Positions 46,701-57,162 of a stretch of 64,000 bases of DNA are shown here, piece by piece. The translations under genes were made by a program, and so were the position numbers. Every line of letters begins with the position of its first letter. The stretch's first letter is position 1. Source of the stretch: Thraustochytrium sp. TN22 (Eukaryota; Sar; Bigyra; Thraustochytrida; Thraustochytriidae); NCBI GenBank assembly GCA_013306675.1, contig JABLUY010000135.1, positions 36,451 to 100,450 on the forward strand. The letters are read 5' to 3'. Below the pieces are notes generated by a model that was not told the DNA's origin, did not search any database, and saw only the letters and a program-made list of their open reading frames with translations.

Positions 46701-48312
46701 TGCTGTCGAATGGAGAGAACTCCATGCTGCTGGCCGTGCTGCCCGTGCTGGCCGTGCTGCCCGTGCGCGCGCGATGGGCGATCGTGACCGGATCGACCTC
46801 GGACCGCCAGTCGTAGGACGTGGAAGTGACCACGTACACGAGGTCGAGGTAGCCCGCGGCATCATCATCACTTGCATCCCGGCTCAGCCGCGGGAGGTCG
46901 AGAAACTGCAGATTTCCCCACGTGGATTCGATGAAATCAAAGCTCTCTCCGGTGCTCTGGGCGACAGGGATGGCCTGCGATACGTTCAGACGATACATGG
47001 TGATGGTGTGCCGGTTGTCATCTTGGAGCTGCCTGCGAGCCGCCAACACCGAGGTGTCCTCGTACCAAAGGAAAAAGTCGGGTCCGCCCTGAAGCAAGGA
47101 GATGCCCCAAACCGCCTTGCCGTAGGCCACCTCCGCGGTCGCGGAGTTCAGGTTGGAAACGGTGCCGTGCTGCTCACCCGCAAAATCCTTTTGGGCGCGG
47201 GCATGCGTAGCCTCGACAGCGTCTGGCACACGGAGGATGACATCGATCCCGCTCGTCTGGCCGCTCAGACTCCCGATGGCCACCGGAATGATGGGCTTGG
47301 TGATGTCGAAAGCGGAAAGAAAGGCGAGGGGACTCGCTGCCAGGTCGACCGCGACGTAAATTGCGGCCGATACGTCGCCGACATTCTCTAGATACTGCAA
47401 GCCGTGTGTGGCGGAGGTTTCGAGGATCACGTCTTGGTCGCCGTCCCCATCAAAGTCCACGAAGTGCGAGAGAACGGTGCTCGCGGGGTCTTTGAACCCC
47501 GCCAGCGGATTCTCTGCACGAGGGACATAGCTTCCGTACTCCCAGGCATCCAGCTCATAGAACTCCAGGTCTTGATTCACGAAAACCACGTGGCCATCGC
47601 CGTAGACATCGGCCAAGGTACCATCGTAGGAGTTCAGGTACTCGAGCCCGAGCACCGCGCGGCCTTGGCTGTCGGTGTCTTGAATGCCCGTGTTGCGAAA
47701 GGCGAAGGACAAATGCCCGCTCACCGTGTTGCCGACCAAGCGGTCTCTCACAATCAGGTCCAGCAGGCCGTCGCCGTCCAGGTCCACTGCGTTCACCAGC
47801 ACGTCGGTGGATGGGTCGTAATCTGAGTCGAAGCGGAGCACCGTCAGCGTCGTCACATTTGCCACGGTATCGGGGCCCAAGTTTTCTTGCACGTAGCACG
47901 TTCCAGGCTTGGTGCTGCACTGCGGAGCACACGTTATGGTCCCCGCTTCGCAGAAGACAAGGTCATCAAGGCTGTCAGCGCCGCCGACCAGGTTTGCGGC
48001 GCCCACGATCTGCGGCTCCGTCACATTGAGGCCCTCCAGGTCGACCAGCTGCGCGACCAGCGCGTCCACGTCCAGCCGCCCCGCGTCGCCCTCCTGCAGC
48101 TCCCGCAGCACGACCCGCTCCGGGCTCGCCACGTGCCTGCAGTACCCGTCATCGCTCGGCGCGAAGAATCCCTGCACGCAGGCGCCGCACTGTGACGAGC
48201 CGTCCTCTGCCGCCGTCCTCTGCAGGTCCGCACAGCTCGCCTGCGTCGCCCGCGCGCTGTAGACCGCCGCCGCTGCCGCCGCCAACCGCAGTCCCAGGAC
48301 CACGCCCGCCAT
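43714..48312 (-). CDS. FG-GAP/VCBS and GCC2-type extracellular multi-pass membrane protein
   Basis: 1532 aa, ATG at 48312 (MAGVVLGLRLAAAAAAVYSARA), giving a clean signal peptide of about 25 residues. The ectodomain has at least five FG-GAP/VCBS-like calcium-binding loops (DLDGDGLLDL, DFDGDGDQDV, DLDGDGLVDL, DFDGREDV, DVDGDGDVDA), suggesting a beta-propeller. A Cys-rich section follows: an EGF-like CACNNASAFTGVSCERC, then CRCPAGTFLDADASRCSSCPLGTYSA, the GCC2/GCC3 ephrin-receptor-like module. About eight hydrophobic spans follow (e.g. GLLALLVLLLAAPAVATLAIFL, LLTVLSFIAQ, GFVLALEILCVMLACILF). The cytosolic tail (about 110 aa) is charged, with no kinase domain. It is likely a surface receptor or channel-like protein; membrane layouts of this kind occur in protist GCC2 proteins, but substrate and ligand are unknown. 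Confidence 0.85.
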   Translation of the reverse strand: MAGVVLGLRLAAAAAAVYSARATQASCADLQRTAAEDGSSQCGACVQGFFAPSDDGYCRHVASPERVVLRELQEGDAGRLDVDALVAQLVDLEGLNVTEPQIVGAANLVGGADSLDDLVFCEAGTITCAPQCSTKPGTCYVQENLGPDTVANVTTLTVLRFDSDYDPSTDVLVNAVDLDGDGLLDLIVRDRLVGNTVSGHLSFAFRNTGIQDTDSQGRAVLGLEYLNSYDGTLADVYGDGHVVFVNQDLEFYELDAWEYGSYVPRAENPLAGFKDPASTVLSHFVDFDGDGDQDVILETSATHGLQYLENVGDVSAAIYVAVDLAASPLAFLSAFDITKPIIPVAIGSLSGQTSGIDVILRVPDAVEATHARAQKDFAGEQHGTVSNLNSATAEVAYGKAVWGISLLQGGPDFFLWYEDTSVLAARRQLQDDNRHTITMYRLNVSQAIPVAQSTGESFDFIESTWGNLQFLDLPRLSRDASDDDAAGYLDLVYVVTSTSYDWRSEVDPVTIAHRARTGSTASTGSTASSMEFSPFDSIDDANPFRTLTDMRGVVDLIFADLDGDGLVDLLALGQDGVLFAKNQGNLTSAYYPSTSILMPMANITSDLGSFFSQRAGLEFFDADFDGREDVLIWDGSQGVVACLLRENGDGSTPVFRLQDFTFETGLGSTLALMDVDGDGDVDALGTSAAFQTGETSLALAQNTARDCMAMCSFRGSCIEPDLALAGSLTDADRLLMGLSLQQGLLNDDVDWSLIGTCACNNASAFTGVSCERCARDDVYGLQCDRSCPLYSHTASRPAFPIALTLDDCICDEGFVRVVAADGAVACRCPAGTFLDADASRCSSCPLGTYSASLDEATACTECDPGGALTQHVGAQSADECACSSDREPVGDICACAKGFYTHPEDDSICSACPEDAPETLAAGTTSVEGCVAAAGSLEIDGVTEFCQAAQNCSEAGLTLETAPLREGYWRISNRSTDFLSCETAFCKGGAYPDYCAAHRLGVLCVQCEDGYSDRGAGTCELCSEARTQQDRSVAGGLLALLVLLLAAPAVATLAIFLREEGAFASSRCAARRGKSSSEASPSAPRRPLAERLHLTRAVSRLETGKARLGDKVRILVAFAQLASLFLSTTSLLRPSNGSVLTALLEANVAAFAAPLHIGCAWLPGHMQELLLVTLLPLAAIAPTAALVVVAMIMRPRALSTLAALRFATKFAFHLLSFCYIGIASTLMETFLYQKMPRYPDDPEPFRALRADYTVDFDTPEARAARIYAGVMMALYPLGTAILFLAGGYYFGRESNCLWDYAAAVADATRFLREPFGQDYSWFASFDLVRRFTLSSLFLLAFQNSEAGGIIFFSACCVGFMAFMILVQPYADPSDQSVAVISMGLLTVLSFIAQANTSGALGQDSAIGLAGFVLALEILCVMLACILFHPRAARSTEGARDTEEGQAPDTRKAEETASRDVQDVSEILFVEPTSDDYRTAFPQAKAAPAGLGGGKTPNNSTRGGLGETSFIESQVGDDDENSAHDDAAILART

Positions 48313-49826
48313 CCTCCAAGGGCCCCGGCCGGTGCCGGCCGGCCTGCGGCGTCGCGCGGCGAGAGGCACTGGAGGCGCGCGTGGCGGCTGCCGCGCGGCG
48401 CGCGCGCGGCGAGCTGCAGGCGCTGCAGGCCGCGGCAGGCCGCGGCAGGCCGCGGCAGGCCGCGCGCCCCGGGCCCCGATTTGATTTGAATTTGCCCACT
48501 GTCCGGCAACCAGGCTTGTGCGGGGGACTACGCCGCAGCACAGGCTGCCGGCACTGCAGGCGTCCTCGGGCTGACTCGGACTCGGACGGTTGCTGCCAGG
48601 GGTCGGAGAGGACGAGCAAGACCGAGGACCCGGCCGTGCGGGGAATCAACTTGATCACAAGGGGCCAAGGGCCACTGCCTGCACGAGCCTGTTTGCGCAG
48701 TGCTGACTGCACGGTCATCACGGTCATCAACTCAGGGTTGTCCGAGTCTTCAAGTTGTCCTGACGGCCGGGGCGGTTGCCTTGCCTTTGGACGTTTTTTT
48801 TGAGCGCGCAAAGCCGACACAACGACCGAACCCGAAGAAGCGACAAACTGGAACGACGAGGTCACGAGGTGACTTTGTGGTTGCGGGGCGCCGGAGCATG
48901 TTCCTTCGCTCTCGAGCGCTCTCGGGCTCAGATCAGTGAGTCATTCCGCAGGCCACGCGCCGCCGGCGGAGGCCTCCAAGTTGGTCGCGCAAGCGGCCCA
49001 ACAACCAAGTGCCGACCCCTGCTCTGCAAGACAGCGCAAGTCTGCCTGCAAGACAGCGCGCGGTCCCGTTCTCCCCCTCGACGCACGTGGATGTCCCTCC
49101 GCGGCGTCCGTCCCTTAGTCCCCCAACCCAAGCCAGCCGCGCTCTCCTCGCGCGTCTCTCCCCCTTCATCCTCTCCTCCGCGCTCCCTCGCCTCGCCTCC
49201 TCGCGGCTCGCCTGCCTCGCTCGCCTCCTCGCCCGCCTCCGCTCTCCGCGCGCCTGGTAGCTCCCTCCGCGCTCCTGTCATCCAGCCCTCCTCCTAGCTA
49301 GGCAGGCGGCAGGCCGCCATCCCTGTCCTCGGCGCCCAGGCAGGCAGGCAGGCAGGCAGGCGTCAGGCAGGCAGGCAGGCGTCAGGCCGGCGGCGCCCTC
49401 CTCGCGCCGCCGCCGCGCGCGCCGCCGCCGCGCGCGCCGCCGCCGCGCGCCGCGCGGCGCCGCGCGGCGTCCGGGCTGCCGCGGCCAGCGCAGGGCGCTC
49501 GCGCGCGTGGCCGCGCGTGCTCCTACATTCATCGCGTGCACACGCCGCGCTGGCCGCGCTCGCTCGCTCGCTCGCGCCCGCGCGCGCTCGCCTCGCCTCG
49601 CCTCGCCTCGCGCGCCGCTCGCTCGCCTCGGGCGCGCGCCGCGCGGCGCCTCGCGGGCGCGGCGCGCAGGCAGGCAGGCGGCGCGGCGCGGCGCGGCGCG
49701 TGCAGGCAACCTCGACGTCGGGCGGGCTGAGGCCGGCACGCGCTGGCTGCGCTACGCTACGGACAGGAGTGGATACGTACGATACGAGGGGGGAGGGAGG
49801 GTCGGGGGCGGCGCGCGCGCGCGGCA
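48313..49826. other. 1.5-kb divergent intergenic region
   Basis: This lies between divergent starts at 48312 (-) and 49827 (+). Tracts: GGCAGGCCGCGGCAGGCCGC near 48428-48466, (GGCA)n at 49340-49385, (GCC)n near 49400-49455 and (GCTC)n/(CGCCT)n near 49555-49625. No convincing gene. Confidence 0.4.
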
Positions 49827-51572
49827 ATGACGACGCCGGAGGAGTTCGCGCGGCGGCAGCGCGAGGCGCGGGAGCGGGAGGGCGCGGCGCGGCGGGAGTC
49901 GCGCGCGTGGAAGAGCAGCTTCTCGCCGGCGCTGCGGCGCAGCTACCTGCAGCGCAAGGAGAGCGCCGAGCGCGAGCGCGCCGCGCGCGAGGACGCGCAG
50001 CGCGCGCTGCAGGCGCCGCTGTACAGCCAGATGCCGTGCATGCCGACCCGCGCGGGCGGCAAGAAGCAGCAGCAGCAGCAGCCGCGGGAGGGCATCTTCC
50101 GCCGCCTGTCCGCGCGCCTGCGCGGCCGCTCGCTGGCGCAGGACCAGCTGCAGCGCCAGCTCGCGCCGCGCGCGGCGCTGGCCGAGGGCGAGTATGAGGT
50201 CATCTTGGTGGGCGGCGGCGTCTCGTCCACGTACACGGCGTACCAGCTGCGCAAGCAGCACCCGGACCTCAAGGTGGTCATCCTCGAGGCCGACGTCTCG
50301 CTTGGCGGCCGCCTCTTCAGCGACGACAACGACGACAACCCGTACAACATGGACGAGCTCGGCGGCATGCGCGTCTTCCCCTCCGTGCAGCCGGACGTGG
50401 CCAAGACCATCCGCGAGGTCGGCTGCGAGCTCGTGCCGGTGCGCCTGGACGACGCCAGCAACGTCTTCTTCTTCGAGGGCCAGCAGCACCGCAAGGCCGA
50501 CTTCCGCCTCACGGACTCCGGCCTGGCGCCCGCCGCGCTCATCGCGCAGTGCCTGGCGGCCTACCGCGCCGCCATGCCGCAGGACGCCGCGCTGCCGCCC
50601 TACGAGAGCCCCGAGCTGCGCTCGCTCAGCCTGCCGGCCTTTCTAGAAAAGTACGGCGCCTCGCGCGGCGACGTCCACGAGTGGCTCGCCTTCAGCGGCT
50701 ACGACATCTTCTCCGACGAGAACGTCGCCGCCTCGGTCTTCGTCGCCGAGGGCCTGCTCTACGGCCCGGACCTCGACTCCGACCAGCACTACGTGCGCGA
50801 GGGCTTCGAGGAGGTCGTGCGCCGCCTCGGCGCGCAGAGCGGCGCTGAGATCCGCCTCGGCGCGCGCGTCACCGCCGTCGACGAGCCCGCCGCCGACGGC
50901 TTCTGCACCGTCACCTTCCGCGAGGGCGGCCGCTCCCAGACGCTGCGCGCGCGCCACGTCGTCATCGGCCTCCCACAGGACGCCGCCGCCAAGCTCGCGC
51001 GCCGCATGCCCTTTCTCGCGCCCGAGCGCCGCGAACTCATCGACAACGCCGTCAAGCTCATCCCGCTCTTCAAGGTCTTCCTCGAGTTCTCCCTGCCCAA
51101 GGACAGCGACGTATGGTGGCGCGAGGCCGGCCTGCTCTACGGCAAGTCGACCACCGATCTCGAGGTGCGCCAGATTCACTACTACGATCGCGAGGACCTC
51201 CTCGTCTACTGCTCCGGCCGCTATGCCGAGTACTGGGACCGCGAGTTCCGCTGCGACTGGCGCCGCGCTGTGCGCGAGGTCTGGCGCCAGGTCGTCCTTA
51301 TGCACGGCGACATCGCCGCCAAGGCCCCGGCCCCCAACTTTGACGCCGCCATCTTTCGCTACTGGAACAACGGCAGCCACAAGTGGCGCCGTGGCGTTGA
51401 CGTCATCCCGGCCATGCACACCATTTGCCACGGCGCCGCCGACGCCAACACCTCGGCCTCGCCGGTCTATTTCGTCGGCGACGCCTTCTCCACGCAGCAG
51501 GGCTGGGTTGCTGGCGCCATCGAGACGTCCAAGATGGCCCTCGTGCATCTCGAGGCCGCCTTGAAGAACTAA
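49827..51572 (+). CDS. FAD-dependent amine oxidase-like flavoprotein
   Basis: 581 aa, ATG at 49827 (MTTPEEFARRQREARE). Residues 1-115 are basic, Arg/Glu/Ala-rich and disordered, with a Gln run. The flavin domain starts near residue 124 with EVILVGGGVSSTYTAYQL (Gly129-131) and KVVILEADVSLGGRL, the dinucleotide-binding fold of the MAO/phytoene desaturase superfamily, then NMDELGGMRVF. The C-terminal YFVGDAFSTQQGWVAGAIETS supplies the second FAD contact (GD motif). A usual GxGxxG is loosely kept. The reaction is probably oxidation of an amine or related substrate with FAD, but the substrate is not predictable. It has no signal peptide or membrane anchor, so it is probably cytosolic or targeted by the basic N-terminus. 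A possible AATAAA-like signal (TAATAAACCC) lies just after the stop near 51585. Confidence 0.8.
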   Translation: MTTPEEFARRQREAREREGAARRESRAWKSSFSPALRRSYLQRKESAERERAAREDAQRALQAPLYSQMPCMPTRAGGKKQQQQQPREGIFRRLSARLRGRSLAQDQLQRQLAPRAALAEGEYEVILVGGGVSSTYTAYQLRKQHPDLKVVILEADVSLGGRLFSDDNDDNPYNMDELGGMRVFPSVQPDVAKTIREVGCELVPVRLDDASNVFFFEGQQHRKADFRLTDSGLAPAALIAQCLAAYRAAMPQDAALPPYESPELRSLSLPAFLEKYGASRGDVHEWLAFSGYDIFSDENVAASVFVAEGLLYGPDLDSDQHYVREGFEEVVRRLGAQSGAEIRLGARVTAVDEPAADGFCTVTFREGGRSQTLRARHVVIGLPQDAAAKLARRMPFLAPERRELIDNAVKLIPLFKVFLEFSLPKDSDVWWREAGLLYGKSTTDLEVRQIHYYDREDLLVYCSGRYAEYWDREFRCDWRRAVREVWRQVVLMHGDIAAKAPAPNFDAAIFRYWNNGSHKWRRGVDVIPAMHTICHGAADANTSASPVYFVGDAFSTQQGWVAGAIETSKMALVHLEAALKN

Positions 51573-51962
51573 ATCTAAGATAAGTAATAAACCCAAGCGG
51601 GTTTTTTCTCATGTGCTCCCAGTCCGAACGCAAAGGTCACGCGCATGGTGTAACAAATGCCGATGCGCGCGTCAAAACCTGGCAATCCAGCCGCAAGCAA
51701 GCCATTCCCGTGTCAGCTTGAACCGAGCAAGGCACGCACTGGCACTGAAACTTGCGACCGAGCGGCCAAGGCCTGGCCGTGCCGGTGCTGAGGTTTTGTC
51801 ACCTGTGAGGAGAAACCAGGCCTAACTTCGGCCTAACGGCGGTGGTTAGGCCGGGCCTAGTAAGCAGGCTGCGGCCACGAGCCTCGTTTCGGACGCGGAG
51901 CCCATGGACGCGATCAAAGCCAAGCCAAGCCAAGCCAGCCCGCGGCGGCGCGGCGGCCCCGG
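51573..51962. other. Intergenic region upstream of STK36-like gene
   Basis: These 390 bp carry the 3' end of the oxidase transcript and the STK36 promoter. An inverted repeat GGCCTAAC...GTTAGGCC lies at about 51830-51851, with extra CTAACTTCGGCC copies beside it. AGCCAAGCCAAGCCAAGCC lies just upstream of the start. Confidence 0.45.
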
Positions 51963-53379
51963 ATGGCGGCGGGCGGCGGCGGCGCGGCGCGCGGCGGCAG
52001 TGGCAGCGCCAGCGGCGCTGCGCGGCGGCGGCCGGCGGGACTGGCGGTGGCGACCGGCGCGGGCGGGCCGCGGGACAACTATGTGGTGCTGGACCTCATC
52101 GGCGAGGGCTCTTTCGGCAAGGTGCACAAGGGCCGCCGCAGGTACACGGGCCACATCTTGGCGCTCAAGTTCATCAGCAAGCATGGCAAGACCGAGGCGG
52201 AGCTCGCCAAGCTGCGTCGCGAGATTGAGATCCTGCGCACGCTCGACCACTCCAATATCGTGCTGCTGCTCGACGCCTTCGAGACGCGCCGCGAGTTCTG
52301 CGTGGTCACCGAGTACGCACAGGGCGACCTCTTCCAGCTGCTCGAAGACGACCACCGTGTCACCGAGCCGCAGGTGCAGAACATCGCCAAACAGCTCGTT
52401 CAGGCGCTCTACTACTTGCACTCGCACCGCATCATCCACCGCGACATGAAGCCCCAGAACATCCTCATTTGTGGCGACGGCCGCGTCAAGCTATGCGACT
52501 TTGGCTTCGCCCGCGCGCTCTCCGCCAAGACCATTATGGTCACCTCCATCAAGGGCACGCCGCTCTATATGGCTCCCGAGCTCGTGCGGGAGCAGCCCTA
52601 CAATTACACGGCCGACCTTTGGTCGCTGGGCGTCATTCTCTACGAGCTTTTCGTGGGCAAGCCGCCTTTCTTCACCAACAACATATACACGTACGTTCAA
52701 TCCGCAACACCGACCGCGCCTTGTGAAATATCCGGAGACACGCTAACACTCTGCTCGCGCGCGCACGAGCACTGCCGCACGCAGTCTCATCAATCTCATC
52801 GTGAAAAACGAGGTGCACTACCCGCCAGAAATGTCGCAGCTCTTCCGCAGCTTCTTGCAGGGTCTGCTCACCAAGGACAGCCGCCTCCGCCTGCAGTGGC
52901 CCAAGCTCTTTGACCATCCCTTCGTGCGGGAGACGCCCGAGGAGGCGCAGGCCCGGGAGCTCCAGGAGGCCAACTACCTCAACAACCCGCGCTACCGCCT
53001 CGAACAGTTCCTTGGCGTGCGGCACCCGGCTGTTCCGCCCACGCCCACACTGGCGTCGCCCGTGAGGATGAGCGAGCCGCGTAGCCCGCGCTGGCCCGCC
53101 AGCGCCGCCGATCGCGAGGCGGCGCACCAGCGCGCGCGAGCTGCGCGTCGTGCCAAGCAGAGCCAGGAGCTGCTCTCCGTGGCATCCTCGCCAGAACGCC
53201 AGGCGCCATCACCGCGCATGCGCCGTCGCAACTCCATCGCAAACGTGGACCAGGACTCGCGCAGGGCACCGGAACGCGCCCCGGTCGATGGCGAGCTCAT
53301 TCCATACGAAAGGGGCGCCTCAAAGCTCCCCACGTCTGCTGTTTCAGCTGTGGCTGCAGGAGGAGACGCAGACGTAGAA

Positions 53380-53423
<44 letters not shown>

Positions 53424-56400
53424 TGACGGTGACGCAATTGCAGTTGCAGTTGATGCCGATGCACCTGACAAAGACGAGGACAAAGACGAGGACAAAGACG
53501 ACGCCGACAACGCCACCAGTGCGGGCTCCGGAAAGGGCGCTGCCGCGCCGACGGACGGAGACCTCTTGGGGTCTCCCTCGTCAGCGCCGCCCCCGCCGCA
53601 GAGTCCGCGTGCAAGCGCGGCAGAAGCGACGCCACCCCCGGCGCTAGCGTCGTCCTCGGCGCCCACGCCAGCCAGCGCCGGCCCGGGCGCCGGCAGCGTG
53701 GCGACGGAGGCGACCGCGCTAGTCCTGGCTGGGAGCCAAAGGACTGCCGCGGACAGCGAAAGCGGAGATCCTTTCGTCATCTCGGACGGCGACGGCCTGC
53801 GCGGGGGCGCGCGGGACGTTGCCGCATGGGAGGAGGAGGAGGAGGAGGAGGAGACGCACGACCTGGAGAAGAGGCTGCGTAGGCTGGCCGCGGCTGCAGC
53901 TGGAACCGACGAGGCGGCCCTTGCACTGCGGCGCGAACCGCGCGTACTGGCGATCCTATCCGACGCGCTAGACGACCCGCATGCTAGCGTTGCGGTGGCA
54001 CGGATGGCGCTCAAGGCCGTCGTCCTGCTGACCGGCAAGGCCGTCGCGGCAGGTCACGCCGATGTTCTGCTGGATGACGGGCTCTTTGAACTGATCGTGC
54101 GCGTGTGCCGACGCGAGCTGCGCGCGCGACGCGCGCGACGCGCGGCCGGGCCCGCAGCCGCGCAGTCCGCGCCGCTGCTCGCCGAAGCGCTGCACGCGCT
54201 GCGCTGCCTGCTGCGCGAGCACATGCGCGAGCAGGAGCCGCTACGCGTGGACCAGAGCATTGGCAATCTCTGCCTGCGCGCCCTCTCGCCGGCCGTGGAG
54301 GCCTTCGAGTCGGTGCAGGGCGCGCAGGGCGAGGCCATCAAGTGCGTGCTGCTGGTGTGTAGCTTCTGCACGGCCTTTTCGCCGCGTCTGTGGATCCGCG
54401 TGCTGCAGGAGGTGTCCACGGACGACTTTTGCAATGCGCTCGCCGTCGTGCTTCAGCACAGCAACGTCAAGCGCCGCCGCTCCGTGGACCAGCGCAGCCG
54501 CGAGGCGCGCCTCGCGCTGCGCGCCATGGCGCATTTAGTGCACCCTACGGCCGCCGGCGCGCCGCCCAGTGGCGAGCCGGCGCTCGAGCAGTTTCCACTG
54601 TCCGCGCCCTTCGACGAGCGCGACGAGTTCGAGCTGGACCCGTCCGACTGGTACGGTGGCCTCTTCCAGACCGACCGCCCCGCGAAGCTCGAGGACCGCG
54701 CGCGCGAGGCCGATGCCATCGTGGCTGCCGGCGAGGCGGTGCGCCAGCGCGTCGTGGTCGCCATCGAGTCGGCCGGCGCGGTCTTTGATACCCTGGTGGC
54801 GGCCGCCGTTGCGTACGATGGCAGCGCGCCCGCCGCAGACAAGGACGCCGCCGTTGCCGGCGCGCTGCACGCCAAGGACGCGCTGCGCGTTCTGCTGCAC
54901 GCATGCTCCACCTCGGTCGATCTCGCTTACCGTCTGGCCAAGGACGAGGCGGCGCTCCAGAGCATCCTCGAGCTTGCGCGCGTTGCCAAGGAAGAGGGCC
55001 AGCTCGCCTGCGTGCTGCTTTCCGTGCTCAGCCGCCGCCGCCTGCTCTCCGTGCCGCTCAGCTCCGCCAGCATCGAGCTCTGCGTGCGCGTACTCTCGGA
55101 CGCCGCCGCCCCGCCCGAGGCGCTGCCGGCCAAGGCCTCGCTTCTGGCTGCGGTGCTCAATCGCTTTTCGCTCGAGTTCAAGGCCTTCGACGCGCCGTCC
55201 TCGCGCCGCGCGCGCGAGGCCAGCCTCGCCAAGCTGCAGCACGTCACCGCCAAGCTGCTCGAACACCTCGTGCGCTCGCAGGACCTGCGCCGCGGCATCC
55301 ACGCGCTCATGGCCGCCTGCGAGGGCACGCGCGTGGCGCGCGTCGCGCACCCCATGCAGGCCGTCGGCTTCGTCTTTCAGGAGTTTAGCGCGCATGACCT
55401 CCCGGCCACGCTGCTGCTCGCTTTCCTGAAGCTCGCGCGCCGCTCCGCGCTGCGCGACTATGCGGCACGCCTCGCGCAAGCCGTCCTCGAGTCTGGCCTC
55501 TGGCACCACCTCATGGAGATCGTCGTGCCGCCGTCCAGCATCGCGGACCGTGAATTCGGCACGCCCAAGGAGGTGAGCCCAGCCGCCCGCCTCTCCACGC
55601 GAGGCGTGCTCACCGTGCTGCAGCTCACCACCGAGCTCGTCTCCGCCGACCCGCAGGCCAACGTCAACATCCTCTTTGGCAGCGACGGTGTGCTCTACTG
55701 GGTCGTCGACCTCCTTCACTCCTCGCACCTGCAGCGGCTGCTCGTCTGGCCCGCCAAGCTCGGCGGCGGCGCGCTTGGCATTGTCGCCGTCCTCGACCAC
55801 GTCTTCGACGTGCTCGCGCTTGTCTTCGCCTGCGAGCTCCGCGCCGCCGAGCAGCGCCAGCTTCACATGGTGCTCTACAACTGTGGCTTCATCCGCAAGT
55901 CCATGCGCGCCATCGCGCTCGTGGAGCGTCTCGGGCTGGCCGCCGACCGCCCGGACTTTGCGCTCGCGCCGCTCAAGCTGCACGCCATTCTTGTCTCCGA
56001 GTCGGAGCTCTTTGCGCGCCAGTTCGTCGAGTTCGGCGGCCTGCACCAGGTCCGCGAGCTTCGCCTGCTCGACCTCGAACCCTTCGTGCGCGCGGCTAAG
56101 GCTGCGGCTGATGCCAGGGCCGCCAGCGAGGCCGCTGGCGGTCTTGATGCTGACTTCAAGGGGGACTTCACCGGAGATGGCGGCGCGCCTGCGCCCGACG
56201 CAGCGGGGGCCGCCGCCGCGTCCTCCGAAGTCAAGGCTGGTGACGCGACGGCGGCGGATCTCGCTGCCGACGCCGACGCCGCCGAGGCCTTGCTCCAGGT
56301 GCGCATGGACATGGCCATTCACGGCCTCCTTCTCCTCAACCAGCTCGCCAGCCAGGGCGACGCCTACCACAAGTCCATTCTCGCCGCCCAACTCGGTCCG

Positions 56401-57162
56401 CACCTGCACTACCTGCTCACCTTTCCAAACGCCATCCTGCGCTCCGAGACCTGCCGGCTCCTCGGCAAGCTTTGCAAGAACTCTGCGATCTTTTATCCTG
56501 CGCTCATCGAGCCCATGGCCGCCACCGCCACCACCACCGATCAGCAGGTGTTGGCGGCTGAGACAACAAGTGTAAAAGAAGTAGCCGCTGGCCAAAGCGA
56601 GAGCAGCAACGGCAGTAGCAACGGCAGCAGCAACGACACGCTGCTCGCGCGCCTTACGGCCTGCTGCGAGGATGAGGATCCGGAGACGCGCAAGCTGGCC
56701 TGCTTCGCGGTAGGCAACGCGGCGTACCACTCCGACATGCTCTACGCGAGCTTGGCGCCGGCCGTGCCCCTTCTCGTTGCCCTGCTCAGCGACCGCGAGA
56801 AAAAGACGCGCGCCAACGCCGCTGGCGCGCTCGGCAACCTGGTGCGCAACTCCAGCGCGCTCTGCACCTCGCTCCTGGACGCCTTGGCGCACCGCCACCT
56901 GCTGCGCCTCGCCTCGAGCGACCCGGCGCTCCCGCCGCAGCGCATGGCACTTTTCAGCCTCGGCAACCTGCTGGCTTATCAGCGCTCTCGCGACGCCCTC
57001 CTCGACGCATGGACCGACGACGACCAGACCTTTTCCGACTGGCTCGCCCGCCTCGAGGCCTCCGCCGCGGACGGCGTGCTGCGGTCCTACGCCGGGAGGG
57101 CTTTGGCAAAGCTGCGCTCCGCACCGCGCGCCGACCAGCGCGCCTTCGGCTCCAGCAGCTGA
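51963..57162 (+). CDS. STK36: STK36/Fused-type kinase with long ARM/HEAT-like C-terminus, two exons
   Basis: 1701 aa from exons 51963-52690 and 52785-57162. The 94-nt intron begins GTACGT, ends CAG and is phase 2; splicing joins NNIYT to [16 protein letters not shown], restoring the Fused kinase C-lobe. The kinase (about residues 36-292) looks active: GEGSFGKV, Lys69 in LALKF, Asp161 in [10 protein letters not shown], Asp179 in CDFGFA. Low-complexity and acidic segments follow (Ala/Asp and Glu runs, about 350-640). The C-terminal half is helical repeat-like, with ARM/HEAT character in the last 300 residues ([30 protein letters not shown]). STK36 is needed for central-pair axoneme assembly and acts in Hedgehog signalling in animals; here a flagellar role is more likely. 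Human STK36 is 1315 aa. Confidence 0.9.

Noticed and set aside
45937-47391. 484-codon plus-strand ORF inside the FG-GAP/GCC2 gene
   Set aside because: Antisense to calcium-loop repeats and Cys-rich modules on the minus strand; no motif of its own.
52691-52913. Continuation of the STK36 kinase ORF past 52690
   Set aside because: Residues after NNIYT lose all kinase similarity, while splicing at GTACGT restores the C-lobe in the downstream frame; this part is intron and wrong-frame exon.
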